DNA from: Gammaproteobacteria bacterium
GTDB lineage: Bacteria; Pseudomonadota; Gammaproteobacteria; Burkholderiales; Thiobacillaceae
Assembly: GCA_018820745.1 (NCBI GenBank)
Contig: JAHJNP010000359.1
Span: 1-19,076 of the forward strand
DNA: 19,076 nt
Reading direction: 5' to 3'
The translations under genes were made by a program, and so were the position numbers. The notes under the pieces were generated by a model. That model was not told the DNA's origin. It was given only the letters and a program-made list of their open reading frames with translations, and did not search any database. This document shows, in pieces, positions 6,354 to 14,165 of the stretch; positions within the stretch are counted from its first letter, which is position 1; each line of letters begins with the position of its first letter.

Positions 6354-8183
6354 ATGAATACTCTCCTTGCCCGCCTGCGCGTGCCTCCCCTCCATCTCGA
6401 CTGGCCGCGGTTTCTGCCGTTTCTGCGCTGGCGCAATCGCGTCAACAAGCAGAGCCTGCGCGACGACCTCGTCGCCGGGCTGACGGGGGCGCTGGTGGCG
6501 CTGCCGCAGGGGGTGGCGTTTGCCACCATCGCCGGCATGCCGCCGGAATACGGGCTGTATGCGGGAATGATCCCGGCCATCATCGCGGCGCTGTTCGGTT
6601 CCTCGTGGCACCTGGTGTCGGGACCGACGACGGCGGCCTCGATCGTGCTGTTCTCGGTGCTCTCGCCGCATGCCGAGCCGGGTACGGCGCAGTATGTGAG
6701 CCTGGCGCTGACGATGACGTTTCTGGTCGGGGTGATCCAGCTGGTGATGGGGCTGGCGCGCATGGGCACTCTGGTCAACTTCATCTCGCATTCGGTGGTG
6801 ACCGGCTTCACCGCCGGCGCGGCGATCCTCATCGCCACCAACCAGGTCAAGCATTTCTTCGGCCTGGAGATTGCGCGCGGGGCGTCGTTCAGCGACACCT
6901 GGAGCACCCTGTTCAGCCAGTTCGACCAGGTGCAGCCGGGCGTGATGGCGGTGGCCCTCCTGACGCTGCTGCTCGGCATTGCGGTGAAGCGCTACCTGCC
7001 AAAGTGGCCCTACATGATCGTGGCGATGCTGGGCGGCTCGGCCGCGGCGGCCGCGCTGAGCTATTGGCAGGGCCTGCAGATGGCTACGGTGGGCGCGCTG
7101 CCGGCAAGCCTGCCGCCGCTGTCGGCGCCGGCGCTGGACGCCGAGAGCATCCGCGCGGTGGCGTCGGGCGTGGTAGCGGTGACGCTCCTGGCGCTGACCG
7201 AGGCGGTGTCGATCGCGCGCGCGCTGGCGGCGCGCTCCGGCCAGAACGTCGACGGCAACCAGGAATTCATCGGCCAGGGCATGTCGAACCTCGCCGGCGC
7301 GTTCTTCTCGGGCTACGTTGCCACCGGCTCGTTCAACCGCAGCGGCGTCAACTACGCGGCCGGGGCCAAGACGCCGCTGGCGGCGATGATGGCGGGCGCG
7401 TTCCTGCTGCTGGTGGTGCTGCTGGTGGCGCCGTGGGCGCGCTTTCTGCCCAACGCCGCCATGGCCGGCATCCTCTTCCTGGTGGCCTGGGGCCTGATCG
7501 ACTTCAAGGAAATCGCCCACGCGGTGAAGACCAGCCGCGCCGAAGCCGCCATCCTCGCCACCACCTTCGCGTCCACGCTGTTCCTGACGCTGGAGGAGGC
7601 CATCATCATCGGCGTGCTGATGTCGCTTTCGCTGTACCTGGCGCGCACCTCCAAGCCGCAGGTGCGCGAGCGCGCGCCCAACCCGCACAACAAGAAGCGC
7701 AAGTTCACCGACGCCGACAGCGCGCCGCGCTGCCCGCAACTGCGCTTCGTGCGCATCGACGGTTCGCTGTTCTTCGGCGCCACCGCCCACGTGCGCGAAA
7801 AACTGGCCGCCCTGGATATCGCCCGGCCCGAGCAGAAACACGTCGCCATCATTGCGCACGGCATCAACTTCATCGACATGGCCGGCGCCGAAGCCCTCGC
7901 CGACGAGGCGCGGCGGCGGCGCCTGGCGGGCGGCGGGCTCTACTTGATCGGCGTCAAGGACACGGTGCAGGAACAGCTGGCGAAAACCGGCGCCCTGAAA
8001 ACGATCGGCGGCGCCAACCTGTTCGATTCCAAGACCGAGGCCATCGCCGAAATCTACCGCCGCCTGAACCGGGATGCCTGCCGCACCTGCAGTGCGCACA
8101 TTTTCCGCGAATGCGCGCCAGTTCGGATCGAGCCGGCCGCTGTCCAGCCCCACCCCTTTATTCCTGCAGGAGTCCAGTCATGA
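6354..8183 (+). CDS. SulP-family anion transporter with STAS domain (sulfate or bicarbonate)
   Basis: A 609-residue inner-membrane transporter. The membrane domain (about 35-430, many hydrophobic helices) contains the SulP signature PQGVAFATIAGMPPEYGLYAG (within 51-71) followed by SGPTTAAS, and the later GSFNRSGVN loop at about 325-333. A cytoplasmic STAS domain follows (about 458-570); at the position often phosphorylated in STAS proteins it reads DMAG, without Ser. A tail of about 38 residues carries C576xxC579 and C587. SulP proteins move sulfate, bicarbonate or other anions, usually with Na+ or H+. The stop overlaps the next gene's start (ATGA), and a carbonic anhydrase follows in the same strand, so bicarbonate uptake is my preferred reading; sulfate transport remains possible. 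Confidence 0.93.
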   Translation: MNTLLARLRVPPLHLDWPRFLPFLRWRNRVNKQSLRDDLVAGLTGALVALPQGVAFATIAGMPPEYGLYAGMIPAIIAALFGSSWHLVSGPTTAASIVLFSVLSPHAEPGTAQYVSLALTMTFLVGVIQLVMGLARMGTLVNFISHSVVTGFTAGAAILIATNQVKHFFGLEIARGASFSDTWSTLFSQFDQVQPGVMAVALLTLLLGIAVKRYLPKWPYMIVAMLGGSAAAAALSYWQGLQMATVGALPASLPPLSAPALDAESIRAVASGVVAVTLLALTEAVSIARALAARSGQNVDGNQEFIGQGMSNLAGAFFSGYVATGSFNRSGVNYAAGAKTPLAAMMAGAFLLLVVLLVAPWARFLPNAAMAGILFLVAWGLIDFKEIAHAVKTSRAEAAILATTFASTLFLTLEEAIIIGVLMSLSLYLARTSKPQVRERAPNPHNKKRKFTDADSAPRCPQLRFVRIDGSLFFGATAHVREKLAALDIARPEQKHVAIIAHGINFIDMAGAEALADEARRRRLAGGGLYLIGVKDTVQEQLAKTGALKTIGGANLFDSKTEAIAEIYRRLNRDACRTCSAHIFRECAPVRIEPAAVQPHPFIPAGVQS

Positions 8184-8644
8184 AAACCCGTCAACGCATT
8201 CTGGTTCCCTTCACCCACGGTCACAGCGGTTCGGCGCTGCTTCGCCGCGCCGGCGAAATCGCCACCTCAGCCGATGTCGAACTGCTGGTGGCAAGCGTGC
8301 TCGACACCCGCTCCGTTTTCGACCCGGATGGCCCTGCCGCCCTGCTGCCGGGCGAACGCGCAGCACGGCTTGCGCCAGCCGAACAAAAACGGCTTGAGCA
8401 CGACCTGAAGCGCCACGGCCTGAGCCGGGCCGAGGCCACCGTCATCTGGGGCGAGCCGCGTACCGCGCTGTCCGGACTGATCCACCGCTGGTGCCCCGAC
8501 AAGATCGTGTGCGACGGGCGGACCCGGCGCATGCTGCCCGCCCGGATGCCCGAAGACGGACCGGAACTGGTGATGCTCGACCGCAACGGTGCCATGGCGC
8601 GCCTGGCCGGGTTCCTCTTTCCGCATGCAGCGGGGCACGCCTGA
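8180..8644 (+). CDS. universal-stress-protein-like protein, 154 aa
   Basis: Starts within the sulP stop (ATGA), with GCAGGAG upstream, so translation is very likely coupled to the transporter. The N-terminus RILVPFTHGHSGSALLRRAGEIA matches the first strand and helix of UspA domains (about 6-28). The expected second half is present in shape (ATVIWGEP, then DKIVCDGRTRR) but the C-terminal ATP-binding GxxGx9G(S/T) motif is absent, so it probably does not bind ATP in the standard way. Usp-like proteins encoded beside transporters may be cytoplasmic regulators of them; here that role is inferred from position only. No signal peptide or membrane segment. Confidence 0.72.
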   Translation: MKTRQRILVPFTHGHSGSALLRRAGEIATSADVELLVASVLDTRSVFDPDGPAALLPGERAARLAPAEQKRLEHDLKRHGLSRAEATVIWGEPRTALSGLIHRWCPDKIVCDGRTRRMLPARMPEDGPELVMLDRNGAMARLAGFLFPHAAGHA

Positions 8645-8761
8645 ACCTGCACTCACCGGGATGACCGCATCAGCGCGCGCACCGGACTTGAGCATCGGCG
8701 CGCGCACCGGGCCCCATCCGGCCATCTGTTTTTTTCAGCCACACAAACAAAGGAACACACC

Positions 8762-9322
8762 ATGATTCGCCGCAACCCGCGAGGCGACCTGCCGGTCGTG
8801 CACGAGACAGCGTTTGTCGACCCCACCGCCATCCTCTGTGGCCACATCATCGTCGGCGAGAACGTGTTCATCGGGCCGTACGCGGTGATACGCGCCGACG
8901 AGGTCGACGACGACGGCAACATGGAACCGATCGTCATCGGCGCGCACTCGAACATCCAGGACGGCGTGGTCATCCACTCCAAGGCCGGCGGCCGGGTCGA
9001 GATCGGCGAATACACGTCGATCGCCCACCGCTCGATCGTGCACGGCCCCTGCAAGGTGGGCAACCGCGTGTTCATCGGCTTCAATTCGGTGCTGTTCAAC
9101 TGCGTGGTGGGCGAGGGATCGGTGGTGCGCCACAACTCGGTGGTCGAAGGCTGCAGCGTGCCCGACGGCTTCTACATTCCGTCAACCTGCAACATCCACT
9201 CGGACGAGGAGCTGGCCCGCATCGAGCGCGTCACCCCCGACGTCACCGGATTCTCCGAAAGCGTGGCGCAGGCCAACCACGAACTGGTGAAGGGCTACAA
9301 GCGCATCCGCAACGAGTTTTGA
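8762..9322 (+). CDS. gamma-class carbonic anhydrase, Cam-like
   Basis: A 186-residue left-handed beta-helix protein with hexapeptide repeats (about 20-135) and a C-terminal helix. The three metal-binding histidines of Methanosarcina Cam are matched by H72 (VVIH), H89 (SIAH) and H94 (SIVHGP). Also conserved are R44, D46 and E47 (IRADE, like Cam IRxDE), Q66-D67 (NIQDG), and N172 six residues before GY in the C-terminal helix. The acidic loop carrying Cam Glu84 is missing: H72 and H89 are only 17 apart, versus 36 between their Cam equivalents. It should interconvert CO2 and bicarbonate, probably in the cytoplasm as a trimer. AAAGGA precedes the ATG. It lies 117 nt after the usp-like gene, probably in the sulP operon. 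Confidence 0.88.
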   Translation: MIRRNPRGDLPVVHETAFVDPTAILCGHIIVGENVFIGPYAVIRADEVDDDGNMEPIVIGAHSNIQDGVVIHSKAGGRVEIGEYTSIAHRSIVHGPCKVGNRVFIGFNSVLFNCVVGEGSVVRHNSVVEGCSVPDGFYIPSTCNIHSDEELARIERVTPDVTGFSESVAQANHELVKGYKRIRNEF

Positions 9323-9349
9323 GCGGGGCGCTGCACCCGCACACGTGAT

Positions 9350-9369
9350 GCCGGGCCTGCCGCCCCGGC
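9350..9369 (+). terminator. GC-rich hairpin after the carbonic anhydrase gene
   Basis: GCCGGG (9350-9355) and CCCGGC (9364-9369) pair over an 8-nt loop, 27 nt after the stop codon, followed by a weakly pyrimidine-rich TCTTCCC. A candidate terminator for the sulP operon, without a proper T-tract. Confidence 0.35.
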
Positions 9370-9387
9370 TCTTCCCGCCACCGTCCA

Positions 9388-9448
9388 CCGGGCCCGATCC
9401 GGTTTGCATTCAACAATTCGTATCGTGCAATGTTGAATGCGGGCCCGG
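9388..9448. terminator. large two-part inverted repeat between convergent genes
   Basis: The inner stem GCATTCAACA/TGTTGAATGC (9406-9415, 9431-9440) is perfect over 10 bp with a 15-nt loop. Outer arms CCGGGCCC (9388-9395) and GGGCCCGG (9441-9448) also pair perfectly, leaving a 10-nt bulge on the left side only. It lies between the carbonic anhydrase gene and the converging rhodanese-MBL gene, where it could stop transcription from both sides. It could also be a mobile palindromic repeat. No T-tract is seen. Confidence 0.5.
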
Positions 9449-9488
9449 CCAGCCATCCGATCATCAAGCCCCATCCATGGGCGGCCGC

Positions 9489-10709
9489 CTACCCTGAAGC
9501 CCTCTCAGGCGCTTTCCCCACCGCGCAGATGTTCTTGCCCAGCTCCAGTTCCTGCGCCGCGCGCTCGTCCGGGCGGGCCAGCCCGGCATTGGCCCGCTTG
9601 ATCTCAACATAGGCCGGGGGAAACTCGGGCAGGTTCGCCAGGATGTAGTCGCAGAAGGCCGCCTCGCCTTCGGCCAGCTTGAGCAGGCCGGGATTGCGCT
9701 GCTTGAGCTCGCCCAGCGTGGCGTGGAAGACGCCGTTTTCATCGCCCGCCGCGATATCGCTGAAATGCGCCGGCAGCACCAGCGTCTCGTCCGGCAGCTC
9801 TGCCATCCGCATCAGCGATTCGTAGAGCAGCGGCGCCCAGGCCTCGGCCTTGCCGCCCAGATCCGGGCGCGCGATGGACTCCAGAAACAGGCTGTCGCCG
9901 CTCAAGAGATAGCGATCCTCGATGAGGAAGGCCACCATGCCCAGGGTATGCCCGGGAAAATGCAGCACCTTGACCTCGGCCGAGCCGACCCTGAACGTCT
10001 GGCCCGCCTCCAGCGGCCGATACGCGATGCGGGCGGGCAGCATGTCCATCGGGTGGATCGCGTCGTAGGGGTGCAGGTGGTAGGGAATGTGATCGCCCTG
10101 CCCCAGCGCCGGCCCGCCGCTCAGGTGGTCGGCATGCAGGTGGGTATCCAGCACCATTTCGATCCGCGCGCCCACGGCGGCGGCCAGTTCGTGATAGGTG
10201 TCGAGGTGGCGGGCGGGGTCGAACACCGCGGCGCGATGCTCGCTCACCAGCACGTGGCTCAGGCAGCCGCGGGCCGGACGCACCACCTGGTAAAGCGAGA
10301 AGCGTTCGGTCTGCGCGACCGCGTGCCAGGCGTAGAAGTTGCCCCAGGCCTCCATGCCGCCTTCCATGTTCACCGCATCGAAACCCAGGCGGCGCAGCCC
10401 CTCGGCCACGTAATTGGAGGTATTGCCCTCGGCGCAGACGGCGAGGATGGGCCGCTCATGCGGCAACTGTTCCATCAGCTGCGCGCGCACCCCGCGCATC
10501 ACCGCTTCGGTGACATCCTCCTCCTCGCCTTCCAGGTCGAGCAGTTCGAAATAAGGAACATTCAGCATAGGGACGGAACGCGGGCCTTCCACCCGCCAGC
10601 GTTCGAACTCGTCGCGGTTGCGCACATCGAGAATGAACAGCGGCTCGTTGCGCAGCAGCCGTTGCCACACCTGCTGCGGCGTCGAGCCGGTCGTGACTTG
10701 CTTCAACAT
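9489..10709 (-). CDS. rhodanese / metallo-beta-lactamase fusion, persulfide-dioxygenase-like
   Basis: A 406-residue soluble protein. An N-terminal rhodanese domain (about 8-128) carries active-site cysteine C92 in the loop CAEGNTS. An MBL-fold domain follows (about 140-345) with THLHADH (H190, H192, D194, H195), PGHT (H254), SGD (D272) and PAHF (H315). The architecture suggests sulfane-sulfur transfer coupled to oxidation or hydrolysis, as in ETHE1/persulfide dioxygenases, which oxidise glutathione persulfide to sulfite. Well-described fusions have the dioxygenase first and rhodanese last; here the order is reversed, so the exact reaction is uncertain. A strong AAGGAGGTG precedes the ATG. An AbrB-type gene ends 80 nt upstream on the same strand. 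The role fits a sulfur oxidiser. Confidence 0.87.
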   Translation of the reverse strand: MLKQVTTGSTPQQVWQRLLRNEPLFILDVRNRDEFERWRVEGPRSVPMLNVPYFELLDLEGEEEDVTEAVMRGVRAQLMEQLPHERPILAVCAEGNTSNYVAEGLRRLGFDAVNMEGGMEAWGNFYAWHAVAQTERFSLYQVVRPARGCLSHVLVSEHRAAVFDPARHLDTYHELAAAVGARIEMVLDTHLHADHLSGGPALGQGDHIPYHLHPYDAIHPMDMLPARIAYRPLEAGQTFRVGSAEVKVLHFPGHTLGMVAFLIEDRYLLSGDSLFLESIARPDLGGKAEAWAPLLYESLMRMAELPDETLVLPAHFSDIAAGDENGVFHATLGELKQRNPGLLKLAEGEAAFCDYILANLPEFPPAYVEIKRANAGLARPDERAAQELELGKNICAVGKAPERASG

Positions 10710-10789
10710 GGGACACCTCCTTGCGGAGCCCCCCTACTCCGGAACATCGCGCGGTTCGGGTACCGCGGTTTATCGTGTTTGGCCGAGCG

Positions 10790-10954
10790 TTATCGATACT
10801 GAAATATAGTCGATGCCTGGCTGTTGTAGATCTCGAAACGCCCCGGCTCAACCGGGACAAATTCGACGCGGTCCCCGGCCTCAATGCCGAGCGCGGCCCG
10901 AACAGCGGCAGGAATCGTGATCTGCCCTTTGGTGGTCATGGTTGCGGTTGGCAT
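10790..10954 (-). CDS. short AbrB/MazE/SpoVT-type DNA-binding protein, probably truncated
   Basis: The ATG at 10952-10954, with AAGGAG six nt upstream, opens a 54-residue reading frame: [20 protein letters not shown], then [21 protein letters not shown], and a tail ending IFQYR. The first 43 or so residues are a textbook AbrB swapped-hairpin domain ([19 protein letters not shown]). Family members are mostly 70-90 residues, with a C-terminal toxin-binding tail; here only about 11 unrelated-looking residues follow. It would bind DNA as a dimer, as an antitoxin-like autorepressor. No toxin gene is adjacent; the next gene downstream is the rhodanese-MBL fusion. Either an orphan regulator or the remains of a vapB-like antitoxin. 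Confidence 0.75.
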   Translation of the reverse strand: MPTATMTTKGQITIPAAVRAALGIEAGDRVEFVPVEPGRFEIYNSQASTIFQYR

Positions 10955-11050
10955 AAGGCACTCCTTTTTGGATTTCTTACTTCATTGCCAGGTATCGGGG
11001 AGCGTCGAGCGAGGCTTGCCACAAGGTCTGGCTGAAGAGGATTAGGGAGT

Positions 11051-11084
11051 GCCGTTTCCGGATTCCGGGATCACGGCCCCTTTT
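11051..11084 (+). terminator. nested hairpin followed by T-run in divergent spacer
   Basis: GCCGT (11051-11055) pairs with ACGGC (11073-11077), enclosing CCGG (11058-11061) paired with CCGG (11065-11068), followed by CCCTTTT. It has the form of a weak intrinsic terminator reading plus, but no plus-strand gene precedes it: the 225-nt spacer separates the minus-strand AbrB gene from the plus-strand GGDEF/EAL gene. TATAAA at 11126-11131 may be a -10 box for the latter, without a convincing -35. Confidence 0.3.
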
Positions 11085-11179
11085 ACCGATTTACTGACGA
11101 TTCAATATTTAGTCGGGTGGACCGTTATAAAGACCACAATCCGAGGTAAACAATTGGAGTGCGCGCCTGTTAGTTGACG

Positions 11180-14158
11180 ATGTCCGAAAACCAGAAAAAT
11201 CCATACAAGGATGGGGAAGGAACAGGGAATGCCGGTAAATGGGCGATGACCTTGCGCATTCGCCTGCTGCTGCTTGTGCTGGTCGCCACGCTGCCGGCAC
11301 TGGCAGTCATCATCGACACGGGTATCGAGCAGCACCGGCACCTGAAGGCCGATGCTCGGCAATCTGTGCTGAAGTTTGCTCGATTCGCTGTCAATTACCA
11401 TGGTTCACGTGTCGCCGAAACGCAGCGGCTGCTCAACCTGATGGCCGAAATGCCGCAGGTGCGCGAACTTAAAACGCAGGACTGCAATACGTTGCTGGAA
11501 GAGTTGCTGTTCGGCAACCTGAACTATGCAAACTTCGGTGTCATCCGTCCCAATGGCGACGTGGCCTGTAGCGGCGTGCGCCCCGTTGCGCCGGTCAATC
11601 TCGCCGACCGTGCCTACTTCCGGGCTGTCATGCAAACCAGGCACCTGAGCGTAGGCAACTACCAGATCGGCCGTTTTGTGAAGAAACCGGTCCTGGTCGT
11701 TGCACAACCCCTCCTGAATGCCGAGCAGCAGGTGCAGAGTGTCATCTATGCCGCGCTGAACCTGGACTGGCTCAAACAGTTTCTCCCGCTGTCCGAGTTG
11801 CCGCCCCGCTCGGTCGTTACGGTTATAGACCGCCATGGCGTCATCCTCGCGCGCGCCCCCGACCCGAAGGGGGATTGGACCGGCGTCAACCTGGAAAAGG
11901 ATGTCCCCATCGCAAGGCAATTCATCGTTAGCGGGCAGGGCGAAATGGTCAAGGAAGGGCGTGGCGTGGACGGCGTGCAACGGATCTATGCCCTGGCCAG
12001 CCTGGGTTCGACCGCCGACAGCCACGGCTACATTATGGTCGGCATCCCCTCCGGGGAACTCGACGCTGCACTCAACGCGGAACTGCTGCCCCGCATTGCG
12101 TTTTTCAGCGCCACCTTCCTCGCCATCATGCTGCTCGCCTGGTTTGGCAGTGAGGCCCTGATTCTGAAGCGCACGCGCATCCTCACCGCGTCCACACGGC
12201 AGATGGGCCGCGGCGACTTCAGCGCGCGCGCCAGGATCCGTGGCAATGACGAAATTGCGCATCTCGCCGCCGAATTTAACCAAATGGGCGAAACGCTGCA
12301 AAAAGGTCACCGCCAGATTCAGCGTCTCAACCGTATTCACGCGGTACTCAGCGGCATCAATGGCGCCATCCTGCGAATTCGGGAGCGCGATGCGTTGATG
12401 CGCGAAGCTTGTCAGATCGCGGTGCAACGCGGTGAAATGCGATTTGCCTGGATCGGGCTGATCGATGCCGCGACGGGCAAAATGGACAAGGCCGCCTGGC
12501 ATGGCGACGGCGAGGGCTATCTGCACGAACTTTGCCTGTCACCCCATCCCGGAGCCGTGAACGAACGCTATCCTTGTGCCGTGGCTATGCTCGAGGACCG
12601 TCCCGTCATCCACAACGAGGTGGAGCGCGAGCAAGCCCTTGCGCCCTGGCTCGGGCAGGCGCTTGCATATGGCTTCCGCTCTGTTGCAATCTTTCCGCTG
12701 CACCGTGAGGGCGACGTTATCGGGGTCATTGGCCTTTATTCCGACGAGGCACATTTTTTTGAAGCCCCGGAAACCGATCTGTTTCTGGAACTCGCGGCCG
12801 ACATTTCGCTTGGTCTCGAATACATCGACAAAGACCAGCGCATCGCACACATGCTTTACCATGATTCGCTTACCGGCCTGCCGAACCGAAAGCTTTGCGA
12901 AGACCGCCTGCAGCAGGCGATTGCGCGAGCAAAACCCCACAACCGCTACGTCGGTGTGATCGTGGTCAATATCACGGGATTCCGCCGTGTGGTCGGCGTT
13001 TATGGCAATCATGTCGCCGACGAAACCTTGAGCATGGTCGCGAAGTACTTGCTTGGGCAGGTGCGCGAGGGCGACACGGTTGCCCGCCTCGAAGGTGATG
13101 AGTTCGCGATTGTTCTCATCGATATGGCGTCAATGCAGGATGCCATCCGTCTCGCCCAGTTTTTGGTTTCAGCAATCCCCTCCGTCGTGCATTGCGCCGA
13201 GCAGGAGATTCATCTGACCATGCGCGGAGGTGTCGCCATCTATCCGGGCGACGGCGAGGATTCAGCGAGTCTTCTTGGGAACGCAACACTGGCCTGCACC
13301 GGCGGGAAAGACGCCCGGCTTCATTCGGTCAATTTCTATTCGTCTGATATCCAAAAGGCTGCGAAGGAGCGGGAACAACTCGAGCAAGCGCTGCGGCATG
13401 CAATTGAGGAAGGCCGTGAGCTCGAGCTGCACTACCAGCCGGTCGTGGATATCGCATCGCACCGCATCGTAAGCCTGGAAGCGCTCGCGCGCTGGAACAG
13501 TCCGGAATTCGGCGCCGTTTCACCGGCACGCTTTATTCCTGTTGCCGAGGAAAGCGGCCTGATCATGCCGCTTGGGGACTGGGTACTGAGTACCGCCTGC
13601 CGACAAATCGATGCATGGCGCCAGCTCGGGATAAATGAGATTCGCGTCGCAATCAACGTTTCGTTTCATCAACTGCGCGAGGCCGACTTCATCGAACGGC
13701 TGTGCAGCACCGCCAACGCCATTACGCCACACGGTCAGAATCAACTCGCCATCGAACTGACGGAAAGCGAGTTGATGGACAACATCGAAATCACCATTGC
13801 CCAGCTCGAAATACTCAAAGCCCGGAACTTCACCATTTACATCGACGACTTCGGCACAGGCTACTCATCCCTGAGCTACCTGCAAAGACTGCCGGTGCAT
13901 GTGCTCAAAATCGACCAGAGTTTTGTCGGTATGCTGGGCAAATCCGAAAGCAGCGCCGCCATTGTGCGCACCATCGTCGCGCTGGCACAAAGCCTCAAGC
14001 TCAAGACCATCGCCGAAGGGGTTGAAACGCCGCAGCAGCTTGCCCTGCTGCATCAGCTCGGCTGCGACTACGCACAGGGCTATCTGTTCAGCAAGCCGAA
14101 ACCCGCTGCCGAGATCACCCGATTGCTAAAAATGGGGACGCTTGCGCCGGAACGCTAG
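11180..14158 (+). CDS. cache-HAMP-GAF-GGDEF-EAL membrane protein, predicted c-di-GMP phosphodiesterase
   Basis: A 992-residue protein. TM helix about 25-46, periplasmic dCache-like sensor (about 50-300), TM helix about 306-326, HAMP (about 328-382), GAF (about 400-545), GGDEF (about 560-705) and EAL (about 735-985). The EAL site is intact: EALARW (767-772), NVS, ELTES, DDFGTG (889-894), KIDQSFV and AEGVET. The GGDEF site is degenerate: LEGDEF at 637-642, and the usual DxDxFK metal site reads VNITGF (about 596-601), losing the key Asp. So it should hydrolyse c-di-GMP rather than make it, with GGDEF perhaps binding GTP for control. The ATG at 11180 is preferred over the TTG two codons upstream; neither has a good Shine-Dalgarno, and an ATG at 11246 is possible. 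Confidence 0.92.
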   Translation: MSENQKNPYKDGEGTGNAGKWAMTLRIRLLLLVLVATLPALAVIIDTGIEQHRHLKADARQSVLKFARFAVNYHGSRVAETQRLLNLMAEMPQVRELKTQDCNTLLEELLFGNLNYANFGVIRPNGDVACSGVRPVAPVNLADRAYFRAVMQTRHLSVGNYQIGRFVKKPVLVVAQPLLNAEQQVQSVIYAALNLDWLKQFLPLSELPPRSVVTVIDRHGVILARAPDPKGDWTGVNLEKDVPIARQFIVSGQGEMVKEGRGVDGVQRIYALASLGSTADSHGYIMVGIPSGELDAALNAELLPRIAFFSATFLAIMLLAWFGSEALILKRTRILTASTRQMGRGDFSARARIRGNDEIAHLAAEFNQMGETLQKGHRQIQRLNRIHAVLSGINGAILRIRERDALMREACQIAVQRGEMRFAWIGLIDAATGKMDKAAWHGDGEGYLHELCLSPHPGAVNERYPCAVAMLEDRPVIHNEVEREQALAPWLGQALAYGFRSVAIFPLHREGDVIGVIGLYSDEAHFFEAPETDLFLELAADISLGLEYIDKDQRIAHMLYHDSLTGLPNRKLCEDRLQQAIARAKPHNRYVGVIVVNITGFRRVVGVYGNHVADETLSMVAKYLLGQVREGDTVARLEGDEFAIVLIDMASMQDAIRLAQFLVSAIPSVVHCAEQEIHLTMRGGVAIYPGDGEDSASLLGNATLACTGGKDARLHSVNFYSSDIQKAAKEREQLEQALRHAIEEGRELELHYQPVVDIASHRIVSLEALARWNSPEFGAVSPARFIPVAEESGLIMPLGDWVLSTACRQIDAWRQLGINEIRVAINVSFHQLREADFIERLCSTANAITPHGQNQLAIELTESELMDNIEITIAQLEILKARNFTIYIDDFGTGYSSLSYLQRLPVHVLKIDQSFVGMLGKSESSAAIVRTIVALAQSLKLKTIAEGVETPQQLALLHQLGCDYAQGYLFSKPKPAAEITRLLKMGTLAPER

Positions 14159-14165
14159 GCGTACT

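Noticed and set aside
6288-8153. Long open frame antisense to sulP, over 600 codons
   Set aside because: It mirrors a complete SulP protein, is rich in Arg, His, Gln and Gly with no domain, and has no ribosome-binding site. Long antisense frames are common in GC-rich coding DNA.
11074-11086. 13-nt identity CGGCCCCTTTTAC also present at 15857-15869, considered as an insertion-sequence end
   Set aside because: A few exact 13-nt matches are expected by chance in 19 kb, and the flanks differ.
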